NCBI GenBank assembly: GCA_964374095.1
Contig: CAYJXJ010000165.1
Coordinates: forward strand, 1 to 10,560
Reading direction: 5' to 3'
Length of the DNA: 10,560 nucleotides
From: CAYJXJ01 sp964374095
Lineage (GTDB): Bacteria > Elusimicrobiota > Elusimicrobia > UBA1565 > UBA9628
Position numbers and translations under genes: made by a program. The notes under the pieces are model-generated. The model searched no databases and was not told the DNA's origin. It worked only from the letters and a program-made list of their open reading frames with translations. This document shows positions 1 through 7,200 of this stretch, piece by piece. How positions within the stretch are numbered: the first letter of the stretch is position 1; the number at the start of each line of letters is the position of its first letter.

Positions 1-247
1 CCTTCCAGCCCGCGGGCGCCTGCCAGTGGAGGTCGGCGGCGGCCATGGGGGCGGATGCGGGGGGCGCCATGCCGGCGCCTCCCCCGCCAATGGACGGGTG
101 GCCGGACGGGAGCTTCGCGGGCGCCGACGGCGCCGGAGCGGCTTCCTTGGCGACGCGATAGACTTGGATCTCGTCTTTGCCGCAGGCGCATAGCGCGGCG
201 GCCAGGATGCAGATCACCGAAGCTCTTGGGATAAACGGCCCTGTCAT
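1..247 (-). CDS. Lipoprotein, 5' part only (runs off left edge)
   Basis: The reverse strand reads from an ATG at 247 through about 82 codons without a stop and leaves the window. The product starts MTGPFIPRASVICILAAALC and continues A-C-G-K. This is a lipoprotein signal peptide: one arginine, a hydrophobic core, then the lipobox L19-C20-A21-C22, with Cys22 as the predicted lipidated residue. The mature start (KDEIQVYRVAKE) is followed by a Pro/Ala/Gly-rich linker of about 40 residues, a typical flexible tether, and then a more ordered stretch (ADLHWQAPAGWK) that probably begins the folded domain. The start is supported by a good Shine-Dalgarno sequence 7 bases upstream. The gene is divergent from the TPR gene at 478. 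The functional domain lies outside the window, so no function is assigned. Confidence 0.8.
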   Translation of the reverse strand, partial: MTGPFIPRASVICILAAALCACGKDEIQVYRVAKEAAPAPSAPAKLPSGHPSIGGGGAGMAPPASAPMAAADLHWQAPAGWK

Positions 248-254
248 GCTTGCA

Positions 255-264
255 TTCCTCTCCC
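255..264 (-). promoter_or_regulatory. Ribosome binding site of the lipoprotein gene
   Basis: Read on the minus strand this is GGGAGAGGAA, with 7 bases before the ATG at 247. It fixes the start of the lipoprotein. It also shows that this genome does use Shine-Dalgarno sequences, in contrast to the apparently leaderless starts at 1764 and 10162. Confidence 0.75.
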
Positions 265-278
265 AGCCGCCGAGCCAG

Positions 279-294
279 CTGTACGCGCGTACAG
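279..294. promoter_or_regulatory. Perfect 16-bp palindrome, LexA-box-like operator candidate
   Basis: The sequence CTGTACGCGCGTACAG equals its own reverse complement. It has the CTGT-N8-ACAG form of the SOS box bound by LexA in gamma- and beta-proteobacteria, but with a CG-rich rather than AT-rich centre. It lies between the divergent lipoprotein and TPR genes, just upstream of the lipoprotein Shine-Dalgarno sequence and downstream of a possible minus-strand promoter, where a repressor could block transcription. LexA boxes differ between phyla, so the form alone does not identify the regulator. Any dimeric regulator could be responsible, or it could act as an RNA hairpin in the lipoprotein leader. 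Confidence 0.45.
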
Positions 295-305
295 TTCAAA
301 GGCCG

Positions 306-336
306 AGGATAACAGTCAGCGCTTCCACTTTAGCAA
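306..336 (-). promoter_or_regulatory. Possible promoter for the lipoprotein gene
   Basis: On the minus strand a TTGCTA (336-331) is followed after 16 bases by TGTTAT (314-309), each 4 of 6 matches to the sigma-70 consensus. The overlapping TATCCT (311-306) is an alternative -10 with a 19-base spacer. Transcription would start near 300, just before the palindrome at 279-294. The surrounding 295-345 stretch is noticeably richer in A and T than the rest of the window. The matches are modest, so this is tentative. No convincing promoter was found for the plus-strand TPR gene. Confidence 0.3.
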
Positions 337-477
337 TTATTGGCCGCCGGACTCACGACCGCTGTCCCTGCGACGAAGAATTTGATACTTTCTCATTGGC
401 GATTCTCTCCTTTGTGCGTCCGGTTTTCCCAACTCGATGCTGCCAAGCTGGGAGAATCGCCTCAACTCTTTTCAACT

Positions 478-1638
478 ATGCTCGGCACATCCTCCCTTGG
501 AGTCGTGGTCCTGGTCCTGCTCGCGACCTCCCCCGCGGCCGCGCTGACGCCCCAAAGCGAACAGCTCATCGTCGAGGGCCTGGACCGGATGTATTCCCTC
601 GAGCTCGCGGGGGCGGCGACGCGCTTCCAGGAAGTCGCGGACTCCGAACCCGCGGACCCGGCGGGGCCGCTCTTCCTGGCCGGGCTCTCCTGGGTCCAGT
701 ACGCGCAGACCTTCGACGTGGTCAAGGGCGGCGGCGAGCTGGAGAAGGAATTCCTCAAGCACACCGCGGAAACCATCCGGCGCGGCGCGGCCCGACTGCG
801 CGCCAACCCCGCCGACGCCGAAGCCCTGATGTGGCTCGGGGCGGCCTGGGGCTACCGCGGGCGCTGGAAAGTATTGGAGCAGTCCTGGCTGAGCGCGGCT
901 CGGCTGGGGCTCAAGGGCTACCGCTACCTCCAGAAGGCGGTCGCGGCCGATCCCGCCCTGCACGACGCCTACCTGGGGCTTGGAATCTACGAGTACTACG
1001 CCGACACCATGCCGTCCGTGATCCGCGTCCTCAAGGCGCTCGTCGTGTCGGGCGACAAGGAGCGCGGCCTGCGCTACATCCGCACGACCCTCGAAAAGGG
1101 CAAGTTCTCCAAGACCGAGGCCAAGCTCTTCCTCGTGAGCATTTTCATGGGAGTGGAACGGAACTACCCCGCGGCGCTGGAGTTGTGCCGCGAATTGCGC
1201 CGGGAGCGGCCCGAGAATCCGTATTTCGGAATCATGGAAATGTCGGCGCTCATGCACCTCAAACGCTGGGAGGAAGCGGCGCACTCCGGAGACAAGCTCC
1301 TTGTCGACCTCGCGCACCGGCCCACGGCGGCCCTCCAGATGGACCTGTTCTATCTCTACGCCGGGGAGGCCTACCAGGGCCTCGGCGATCACCCGCGCGC
1401 GGCGCGGTATTTCACCTGGGGCGTGGCCGTGGCCCCCAGCGACCGCAAGGCGACGGTGACCTACCTCCTGCTCCGGCGCGGGCAGTCGCTCGATCTCATG
1501 GGCAAGCGCGACGAGGCGCTCGACCACTATCGGGAGGTCGCCGGGCGCGAGGACTATTTCGATTCGGCCCTGAAAGCCCGCGCGGGCTTAAAGAAGCCCG
1601 TCACCCAAGAGTACCTGCTCAAACAGCTCGACGAGTAG
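478..1638 (+). CDS. Exported tetratricopeptide-repeat protein
   Basis: This 386-residue protein starts with a Sec signal peptide (MLGTSSLGVVVLVLLATSPA, probable cleavage after the Ala run at 20-22). The frame is open upstream to 340, but only the ATG at 478 places the hydrophobic segment at the N-terminus, so it is chosen. There is no clear Shine-Dalgarno sequence; the nearest GGAGA is 23 bases upstream. The mature part is a chain of helical pairs with TPR-type spacing and residues, for example 112-160 (ADAEALMWLGAAWGYRG then LQKAVAADP), 160-175 (LHDAYLGLGIYEYYAD), 212-245, 248-275 and 287-352 (YLYAGEAYQGLGDHPRAARY and RRGQSLDLMGKRDEALDHY). TPRs are protein-protein interaction scaffolds; here they would work in the periplasm or at the envelope. 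The GIYEYYAD...P...GD...GL pattern at 169-198 recurs in uncharacterised bacterial TPR proteins. The specific partner is unknown. The next gene, on the same strand, has its own promoter. Confidence 0.85.
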   Translation: MLGTSSLGVVVLVLLATSPAAALTPQSEQLIVEGLDRMYSLELAGAATRFQEVADSEPADPAGPLFLAGLSWVQYAQTFDVVKGGGELEKEFLKHTAETIRRGAARLRANPADAEALMWLGAAWGYRGRWKVLEQSWLSAARLGLKGYRYLQKAVAADPALHDAYLGLGIYEYYADTMPSVIRVLKALVVSGDKERGLRYIRTTLEKGKFSKTEAKLFLVSIFMGVERNYPAALELCRELRRERPENPYFGIMEMSALMHLKRWEEAAHSGDKLLVDLAHRPTAALQMDLFYLYAGEAYQGLGDHPRAARYFTWGVAVAPSDRKATVTYLLLRRGQSLDLMGKRDEALDHYREVAGREDYFDSALKARAGLKKPVTQEYLLKQLDE

Positions 1639-1724
1639 CGGCCAACGGGCGCGCCAAGAGGCCCAACAGGCGACCCGCGATGCCCTGCGCGGGTTGTCGG
1701 CAAGCCCCGGCATCAACGTTGGCC

Positions 1725-1754
1725 TTGACAGCCTGGGGATAGCCTGGGTATCCT
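1725..1754 (+). promoter_or_regulatory. Sigma-70-type promoter of the PilB/GspE-like gene
   Basis: A perfect -35 box TTGACA (1725-1730) is followed after 18 bases by TATCCT (1749-1754, 4 of 6 matches). The predicted transcription start is about 1761, three bases before the ATG at 1764, and there is no Shine-Dalgarno sequence, so a leaderless mRNA is implied. The spacer and the first bases of the -10 box are occupied by an 11-bp tandem repeat. Confidence 0.55.
1730..1751 (+). repeat. 11-bp tandem repeat inside the promoter spacer
   Basis: AGCCTGGGGAT (1730-1740) is directly followed by AGCCTGGGTAT (1741-1751), identical at 10 of 11 positions. The unit is about one helical turn and lies between the -35 box and the -10 box, overlapping the -10. 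It could be a tandem operator for a regulator that reads one face of the helix, or a chance duplication. Confidence 0.5.
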
Positions 1755-1763
1755 CAAAGTACC

Positions 1764-3134
1764 ATGGATATCCCAGGCCTCAAACCGACCACCCCCGCCT
1801 CGGCCCTCAGGCCCGCCGCTCCGCCGGCGGCCCCACCCGTTGCCGCCCCGGCCCCGGCAGCGCTATCTCCCGAGTCGCGGGAGCTCGATGCGATCTACCA
1901 GAAGTTCCTTGCCGCCCGCGGCGCAACGGAGGCCGGCGCCCTCACCAACCAGATCGTCAGGACCATCCTGGAGTTTGCCGTCAAGGAAGGGGCCAGCGAC
2001 GTCCACTTCGACCCGCTCGAGAAGACTTTTCAGGTTCGGTTCCGCGTCGATGGAGAGCTCAAGGACAGGCTGGTCCTCAACAAGACGGACTTCTCCATCA
2101 CCGCGCAGATTCGGGTCATGGCGGGCTTCGCCCCGCAGGCGGCGACCGCCTACTCCCCGGAGGACGGTGGCTTCGAGATGCCCCTCGCCGGCCGCCAAGT
2201 GCGCTTCCGAGCTTCGGCGTTCCCCTCGATCCACGGAGACAAGCTGGTGCTGAGAATACTCGACATGGGACAAAACACCCTCAGCCTGGACGCGCTGGGC
2301 TTTTCAGCCGATGTCCTGGCCAGGCTCAAATCCGCGATCCAGAACCCCAGCGGCATCTTCTTTGTCTGCGGGATCACCGGCGGCGGCAAGACCACGACTC
2401 TCTGCAGCATACTCAAGACCCTCGTCAAGCCCGAAGTCAACATCATGACCCTGGAAGATCCGGTGGAGTACGAGCTCCCGCGGGTCGTCCAGTCCAAGAT
2501 CAACCCCAAGGCGGGCTTTAACTTCGCCGACGGCCTGCGGTCCATCCTGAGACAGGACCCCAACATCATCATGGTCGGGGAGGTCCGCGACGTCGAGACC
2601 GCCGAGATCGCCATGCGCGCCGCGCTGACCGGACACCTCATTTTTTCGACCATCCACACCATCAGCGCTCCCGGCGTCATCTCCCGCCTCATCGACATGG
2701 GCATCGAGCCCTACCTCCTATCCAACGCCTTGATCGGAGCCCTGGCCCAACGGCTGGTGCGCCGCGCCTGCCCCAAGTGCGCCGTGGCCGGCCCGCTGGA
2801 CCCCGTGAAAGCCGAGCAGCTCCTCAAAACCCAGGAGCCCGACACCGCCAACCTCCTGCGCTTGATACTCAACGCCCCCGGAGGAAAGTTCGTGCGCCCG
2901 AAAGGCTGTCCCGAGTGCCATATGACGGGCTTCAAAGGCCGCATCGGCATATTCGAGCTGCTCCTCATGGACAAGGAGATCCGGACCGTCATCTCAAGCA
3001 AGGCCGCCCTCGCGGACCTTCGGCGGCTGGCCATGGAATCAGGAATGAAGACGATGCTCATGGATGGAGTCGCCAAGGTCTGGGCCGGGATCACGACCCT
3101 CGAGGAAGTCGCCAAGGCCGCCCGGGAGATGTGA
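1764..3134 (+). CDS. PilB/GspE-family type IV pilus or type II secretion assembly ATPase, short form
   Basis: This 456-residue cytoplasmic ATPase belongs to the family whose hexamers drive assembly of type IV pili or type II secretion pseudopili. After a Pro/Ala-rich linker (about 1-38) comes the N2-type domain with GASDVHFDP (76-84) and VRFRVDGEL (91-99). The catalytic core has the P-loop GITGGGKT (203-210, Lys209), the Asp box EDPVEY (231-236), the Walker B region DPNIIMVGEVRD (265-276, Glu273, Arg275) and the His box TGHLIFSTIHT (289-299, His298). A tetracysteine zinc site is formed by C336-P-K-C339 and C382-P-E-C385, as in PilB and GspE but not PilT. The closely related string NPKAGFNFADGLRSILRQDP (247-266) also fits that group. 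Family members are usually about 500-570 residues; this one lacks the N1/MshEN domain that docks on the inner-membrane platform or binds c-di-GMP. The P-loop also departs from the usual GPTGSGKT. No start further downstream keeps the N2 domain intact. No pilus gene is adjacent. Confidence 0.93.
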   Translation: MDIPGLKPTTPASALRPAAPPAAPPVAAPAPAALSPESRELDAIYQKFLAARGATEAGALTNQIVRTILEFAVKEGASDVHFDPLEKTFQVRFRVDGELKDRLVLNKTDFSITAQIRVMAGFAPQAATAYSPEDGGFEMPLAGRQVRFRASAFPSIHGDKLVLRILDMGQNTLSLDALGFSADVLARLKSAIQNPSGIFFVCGITGGGKTTTLCSILKTLVKPEVNIMTLEDPVEYELPRVVQSKINPKAGFNFADGLRSILRQDPNIIMVGEVRDVETAEIAMRAALTGHLIFSTIHTISAPGVISRLIDMGIEPYLLSNALIGALAQRLVRRACPKCAVAGPLDPVKAEQLLKTQEPDTANLLRLILNAPGGKFVRPKGCPECHMTGFKGRIGIFELLLMDKEIRTVISSKAALADLRRLAMESGMKTMLMDGVAKVWAGITTLEEVAKAAREM

Positions 3135-3240
3135 CCGCGGGCCGGGATTAGGTCCCCACCGAACCCTTGGCCGTCGAAGGTCACCCGGATGGACCACCGG
3201 GAGGGCTTCGCCGCGAATCTCGCGACCGCCGCGCGTGATT

Positions 3241-4212
3241 CTAGAAGCGCCCCTTGACCGAGAGGGTCTGGACATTGCCCAGGCTCCCGAAGGGCGAGAA
3301 GGCGTAGTCGAGAGACAACCGGTCCCAGTGCAGCCCGAAGCCTCCGCTGAGGCTGCGCGACCAGGCCGGGGCCCGGGAGCCCTCGTTGAGAAGGCCCGCG
3401 CGCAGCGAGACCAGGGGATGGACGCGGTACTCGGTCCCGAAGCTTAAGACCGTGCGGCCGGCCTTGGGACGGCGCTGAGCCTCGGCCGCGAAGGTCAACC
3501 CCCGCGTCGGCTCCACCGCCGCCCCGAAGGCGAAGGTCAGCGGCAGGGGCCAGGCCTGGGTTCCCAGGCGCAGGTCCGAGCCCAGGTTGCGCGCTGAAGC
3601 GCCCAGGCGCGGGCTCCACAACCCGGTCCAGGCCAGCGCAAGCCCGGCGTCGGCCGCGAAGGCCCCCCCCGAGGCGTCGGCCACCCGGCTCTGGACCCGC
3701 TTGATCGCGAGACCGGCCGAGAGGGGGCCGGCCACGGGGCGCGCGTAGCCGAGGCTGAGGGCCCAGTCCGATGTGGAAAAGTTCCCGGTCCGCGTCCGGT
3801 CCACGGAGCGGCCCTCCTGCGTGGCACCCCCCAGCCTGGAGAATCCCACGGCCAGTACTCCGCGCGAGCCCTCGCTCGGGTATACGGCCTCTCCGGTGAC
3901 GCGGCCCGCGGGACCCGAGAAGCTGCGGCGGCGCCAGCCGCTCCAGTTGCCCAACGGCACGGCCAAGCTCAGGGAATCGTAATGGTCGCCCAAGTAGAGC
4001 GCGTGCGTGGCGGCCGCCTCGGGACGATCGAGCCGCGCCAGCCCGGCCGGGTTCCAGGACAGGGCATTGGCGTCCGCGGCCAGGGCGGTGTAGGCCCCGC
4101 CCAGGGCCTGAGCCCTGGCCCCGGAACCGATGCGCAGGAAGCTCGCGGCCTCCTGGCCCCGGGCCGGCCCCGCGATCGAGACCATCAGGGCCGCGAGGAG
4201 GGATCTGGTCAT
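3241..4212 (-). CDS. PorV/UPF0164-family outer-membrane beta-barrel protein
   Basis: This 323-residue protein has a short signal peptide (MTRSLLAALMVSIAGPARGQ) and then the family hallmark: FLRIGSGARAQALGG (25-39), YTALAADANALSWNPAGLA (41-59). The rest alternates polar and hydrophobic residues in beta-strand style and ends in Phe (SVKGRF), as outer-membrane barrels usually do. Related barrels include PorV (LptO) and PorQ of type IX secretion; PorV binds the C-terminal domains of secreted proteins and shuttles them to the surface attachment complex. The ATG at 4212 overlaps the stop of the upstream gene as ATGA, and GGGGAAG lies 14 bases upstream inside that gene, so translation is probably coupled. 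A GTG at 4227 is an alternative start, but it would add five polar residues before the signal peptide. A shuttle or anchoring role for the product of the preceding gene is inferred. Confidence 0.85.
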   Translation of the reverse strand: MTRSLLAALMVSIAGPARGQEAASFLRIGSGARAQALGGAYTALAADANALSWNPAGLARLDRPEAAATHALYLGDHYDSLSLAVPLGNWSGWRRRSFSGPAGRVTGEAVYPSEGSRGVLAVGFSRLGGATQEGRSVDRTRTGNFSTSDWALSLGYARPVAGPLSAGLAIKRVQSRVADASGGAFAADAGLALAWTGLWSPRLGASARNLGSDLRLGTQAWPLPLTFAFGAAVEPTRGLTFAAEAQRRPKAGRTVLSFGTEYRVHPLVSLRAGLLNEGSRAPAWSRSLSGGFGLHWDRLSLDYAFSPFGSLGNVQTLSVKGRF

Positions 4213-7200
4213 TTGATCACCGAGCACTTCCCCGACTTCGTCACGCTCCCGGCCCCGGCCTGGTGCGCGACCACCACGTAGCGGTAGGTCCCGCCGGGGA
4301 CTCCGGCGACGTCCCAGCGGATCTCATAGGCCTGCTCGATCCCCTGCCCGTCGTCGACGGCCAGAGGAGGCCCCGCCGTCTCGGCGCGGAAGGCCAATTC
4401 CCCGGCCGCGTCATAGACCCTGAGCTCGACGCGGTCCGCCCAGCCCGCCTCGATGTGGAAGGTGGGGCTCTGCCCCCGCGCCGGGTTGGGGAAGGCGTAG
4501 ACCTCGCCGAAGGCGAGGTGGGTCTTTAGAGGAAGCTCCTCGAACAAGCCGAAAATCGTGAAATGATCCGTCTCGAATGAGAGCGCGTTCAACGCCGGGG
4601 GAGAGGCGGCGGCCGCGGCGACGGTCGGGCCGACGGCCTTGGCCGCCGCCAAAACGGGCAGCCACTTCTTGTCTTGGTCGAAGTAATAAGCCTTGAGCGC
4701 GGCGACCGGAATCTTCGTGCCGTCCACCAGGCCGTCTTGGTCCGCGTCAGGAGCGGGCAGGGTCACGACCAGAGGCTTGGCGAATTTCTTGAGGCCGCTC
4801 TGGAACTTCAACTCGACGAATACGTTGGCGGGTTTGAGCAGGGCGTTTCCGGAAGCCGGGGGCGGGACGTTCTTGGATGACAGGGGAAAGACCTCGATGG
4901 TGTCCGCCGCGGGCAGCGCCCCGGCCGGTATCTGCACCTGCGTGCCGTCGCCGGTCATGATGGTCTCGGAAACGCCGGCGGCCACCTTGGCGGTGAGCTT
5001 GTGCTCGTTGTTGGGATCCACGTCCGGATTGCCGTCTTCCACGATGTCGGCGTTGGCGTCGCCGATTAGGACGCTGATCTGGCCGGGGTCGAGGTCGAGG
5101 AAGCCCTGCGCGTCGGTCGCGACCGCCCGCACGGCGTAAGTCCCCGTCGAAACCCGCGGGTCGCTGACGTTCCAGTACACGACGTAGGGCTTCTTGGAGT
5201 CGGGCTTGGCGATGTCGGTCCACGGGCCCTTGTCGTCGTAGCGAAACTGGAAGAGCACGGATTGGACCGGGCAGGTCACCTCGGCCATGACCGTGACCGC
5301 GTTGCCCCAGAGCTTCTTGCCGTCCTTGGGGATCTTGATGCGCGCCGTGCAGGCCGCGGTGGAGGGAGTCGTGAAGGATACGGTGGTCTTGGGCCCCTCC
5401 TGGCCGGCGAGGTCCACGATCGAGACCTGGTAGGCGTAGCCCGTGCCCAGCGACAGGCCGCTGAGGGCATGGCTGTTGGTCGAGACCGTTGCCATGAGTT
5501 GTCCCTTCGCGTCATAGACGCGATATCCCGCCAGGTCCGCCAGGAAAGCTGGGTCCCAGGTCAGGGTCGCTGAGGTCCCCGCGCCGCCCACCCCCGCCAA
5601 GAGCCCGGTCACCGGCCCGGGCGGCAGGTCCACGCTGAATTTGACGCAGGAGGCGGGAACTTCTTGGTTGCCGGCCTGATCCGTGGCGCGCGAGCAGGAC
5701 TGGTAGCCGTGAAAATCTTTCAGCCCGGATAGGGCCAGGCTGAAGGTCGCGGTGCCCTGGGCCAGGTGCCACGGTGCCGCGGTCTCGGCCAGGTCCCGCA
5801 GGCTGACCTCGACCTTGGCCACGCCGCTCATGTTGTCCTGGGCCGTGCCCGAGACCGTCGCGGTCGTCACGTGGAGTACGGAACCGTCGGCGGGGAGGAG
5901 TATTTTCGAGACCGGGGCCGCGGTGTCTACGGGCGCAGGCGTGGGCGCGGCCTGCCAGGGATAGACCCCGGTGTGGGCCGGGTCGCGCCTAAATAGCGGC
6001 CACTCGCGCGCGTAGGCGGGCGCCTGGGAGCCCAGGTCGCGGACCGCCCAGAAGCGGTCGCCGGACATGGCGCCCGTGCTGTCTCCGAAGCGGTCCTGGA
6101 AGAAAATCTCGAGCTTCCCGTCCCCGTCCACGTCGCCCACCGACGGGGAGGAGGCCACCCCGGCTCCCGCGCCCAGGCCCGCGAGCCTGCGGCCGTCCGC
6201 CCCGCGCACCAGGTGGAGCACTCCCACGGCGGCCGTGACATAGACGTCCAGGCCCTTGCCGGAGGCGCTGCGGGCCAGGGCCGGCGAGCCCAGGACCGGG
6301 CTGCCCAAGGCCGCGGACCAGCGCAGGGCGCCCCCGGCTCCCAGGCCGTAGAGGCGGCCGTCCGCCGAGCCAAAGACCACCTCCGGCTTTCCGTCGCCGT
6401 CGAGATCGCCCACCGCGGCCGAGGAAACGATCTCCCCGCCGGTCTTGAAGCTCCAGAGGAGCGCGCCGGTCCGGCCGTGAAAGGCGCGAAAGACCCCGTC
6501 CGGAGCGCCGATCAGGACCTCGCGGACGCCGTCTGCGTCCATGTCCGCCAAGGCGGCCGAGGCGCGCACGTGCCCGCCCAAGGCCGCCTGCCAGCGCAGG
6601 GTGCCGGCGGCGGCGTCGAGCGCGAAGAGGTTGGGACTGCCCGGAGCCGCGGTATCGCAGGCAAAGACCACCTCCTTGGATCCGTCGCCGTCCAAGTCCG
6701 CGACCGCGGGCGAGGACCATATCCAGCTGGGAGCCGTGAAGGACCAGAGCAGAGTGCCGTCCTTTCCGTCCAGGGCGCGCAAGCGTTTGTCGAAGCTCCC
6801 GCCGAAGACTCGGGCGGGCCCGCCCGTCTTGAGGACGTCGGCGGCCGGGGTCCCCAGATGGTGGCTCTGGAGGATGTGCCGCCACACCCAGCGGCCGAAG
6901 CGGTCCCAGGCCTGCATCTGGTTGCCCGAGGTGGTGCCGCCCAGCATCTCGGGCAGGCCGTCGCCGTCGAGATCGAAGAGGTTCACCGAGGAATGGGCCT
7001 CGTCGTTCTCGGTGTTCTTCCAGAAGACCACGCCCCCGGTCGAGCTGAAGAGAAACCAGCGACCCGAAGGGCCCGGGCCGCCCAGGGGCCAGTACTCCTC
7101 GTTTCCGGTCGCGACCTCAAGCCCCGCGACATCCGGGCGGATCTCGCCGATCGCCGGGGATGGCCCGGGAACCATCCGGTAATACCCCCCGTAAACCTTT

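Noticed and set aside
340..477. N-terminal extension of the TPR protein from an upstream start at 340
   Set aside because: It would bury the signal peptide 46 residues into the protein. The ATG at 478 puts it at the N-terminus.
472..1527. A 351-codon open frame on the minus strand opposite the TPR gene
   Set aside because: It is also in codon register with the sense gene and open for the same reason. The sense strand has the signal peptide and TPR pattern.
1574..1589. Perfect 16-bp palindrome AAGCCCGCGCGGGCTT
   Set aside because: It lies inside the TPR coding sequence, 47 bases before the end of the gene, and consists of ordinary Ala, Arg and Gly codons. There is no T-run and no regulatory context.
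1673..1694. Hairpin ACCCGCG / CGCGGGT after the TPR stop codon, as a terminator
   Set aside because: The stem is only 7 bp with an 8-base loop and is followed by TGTCGG rather than a T-run, so an intrinsic terminator is not supported.
177..1742. A 521-codon plus-strand frame overlapping the TPR gene
   Set aside because: Its product is Arg/Pro/Gly-rich with no domain pattern, and it starts inside the divergent lipoprotein gene. It is a shadow frame.
3135..3240. Possible terminator between the convergent ATPase and PorV-like genes
   Set aside because: Short stems exist (CCCGG/CCGGG at 3184-3201 and CGCGA/TCGCG at 3212-3224), but neither is followed by a T-run on either strand. Termination here may be Rho-dependent.
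6391..6975. An 18-base exact DNA repeat (6391-6408 and 6958-6975) in the giant gene
   Set aside because: It encodes the recurring Asp-Leu-Asp-Gly-Asp-Gly calcium loop, so it is explained by the protein repeat and is not a mobile or CRISPR-type repeat.
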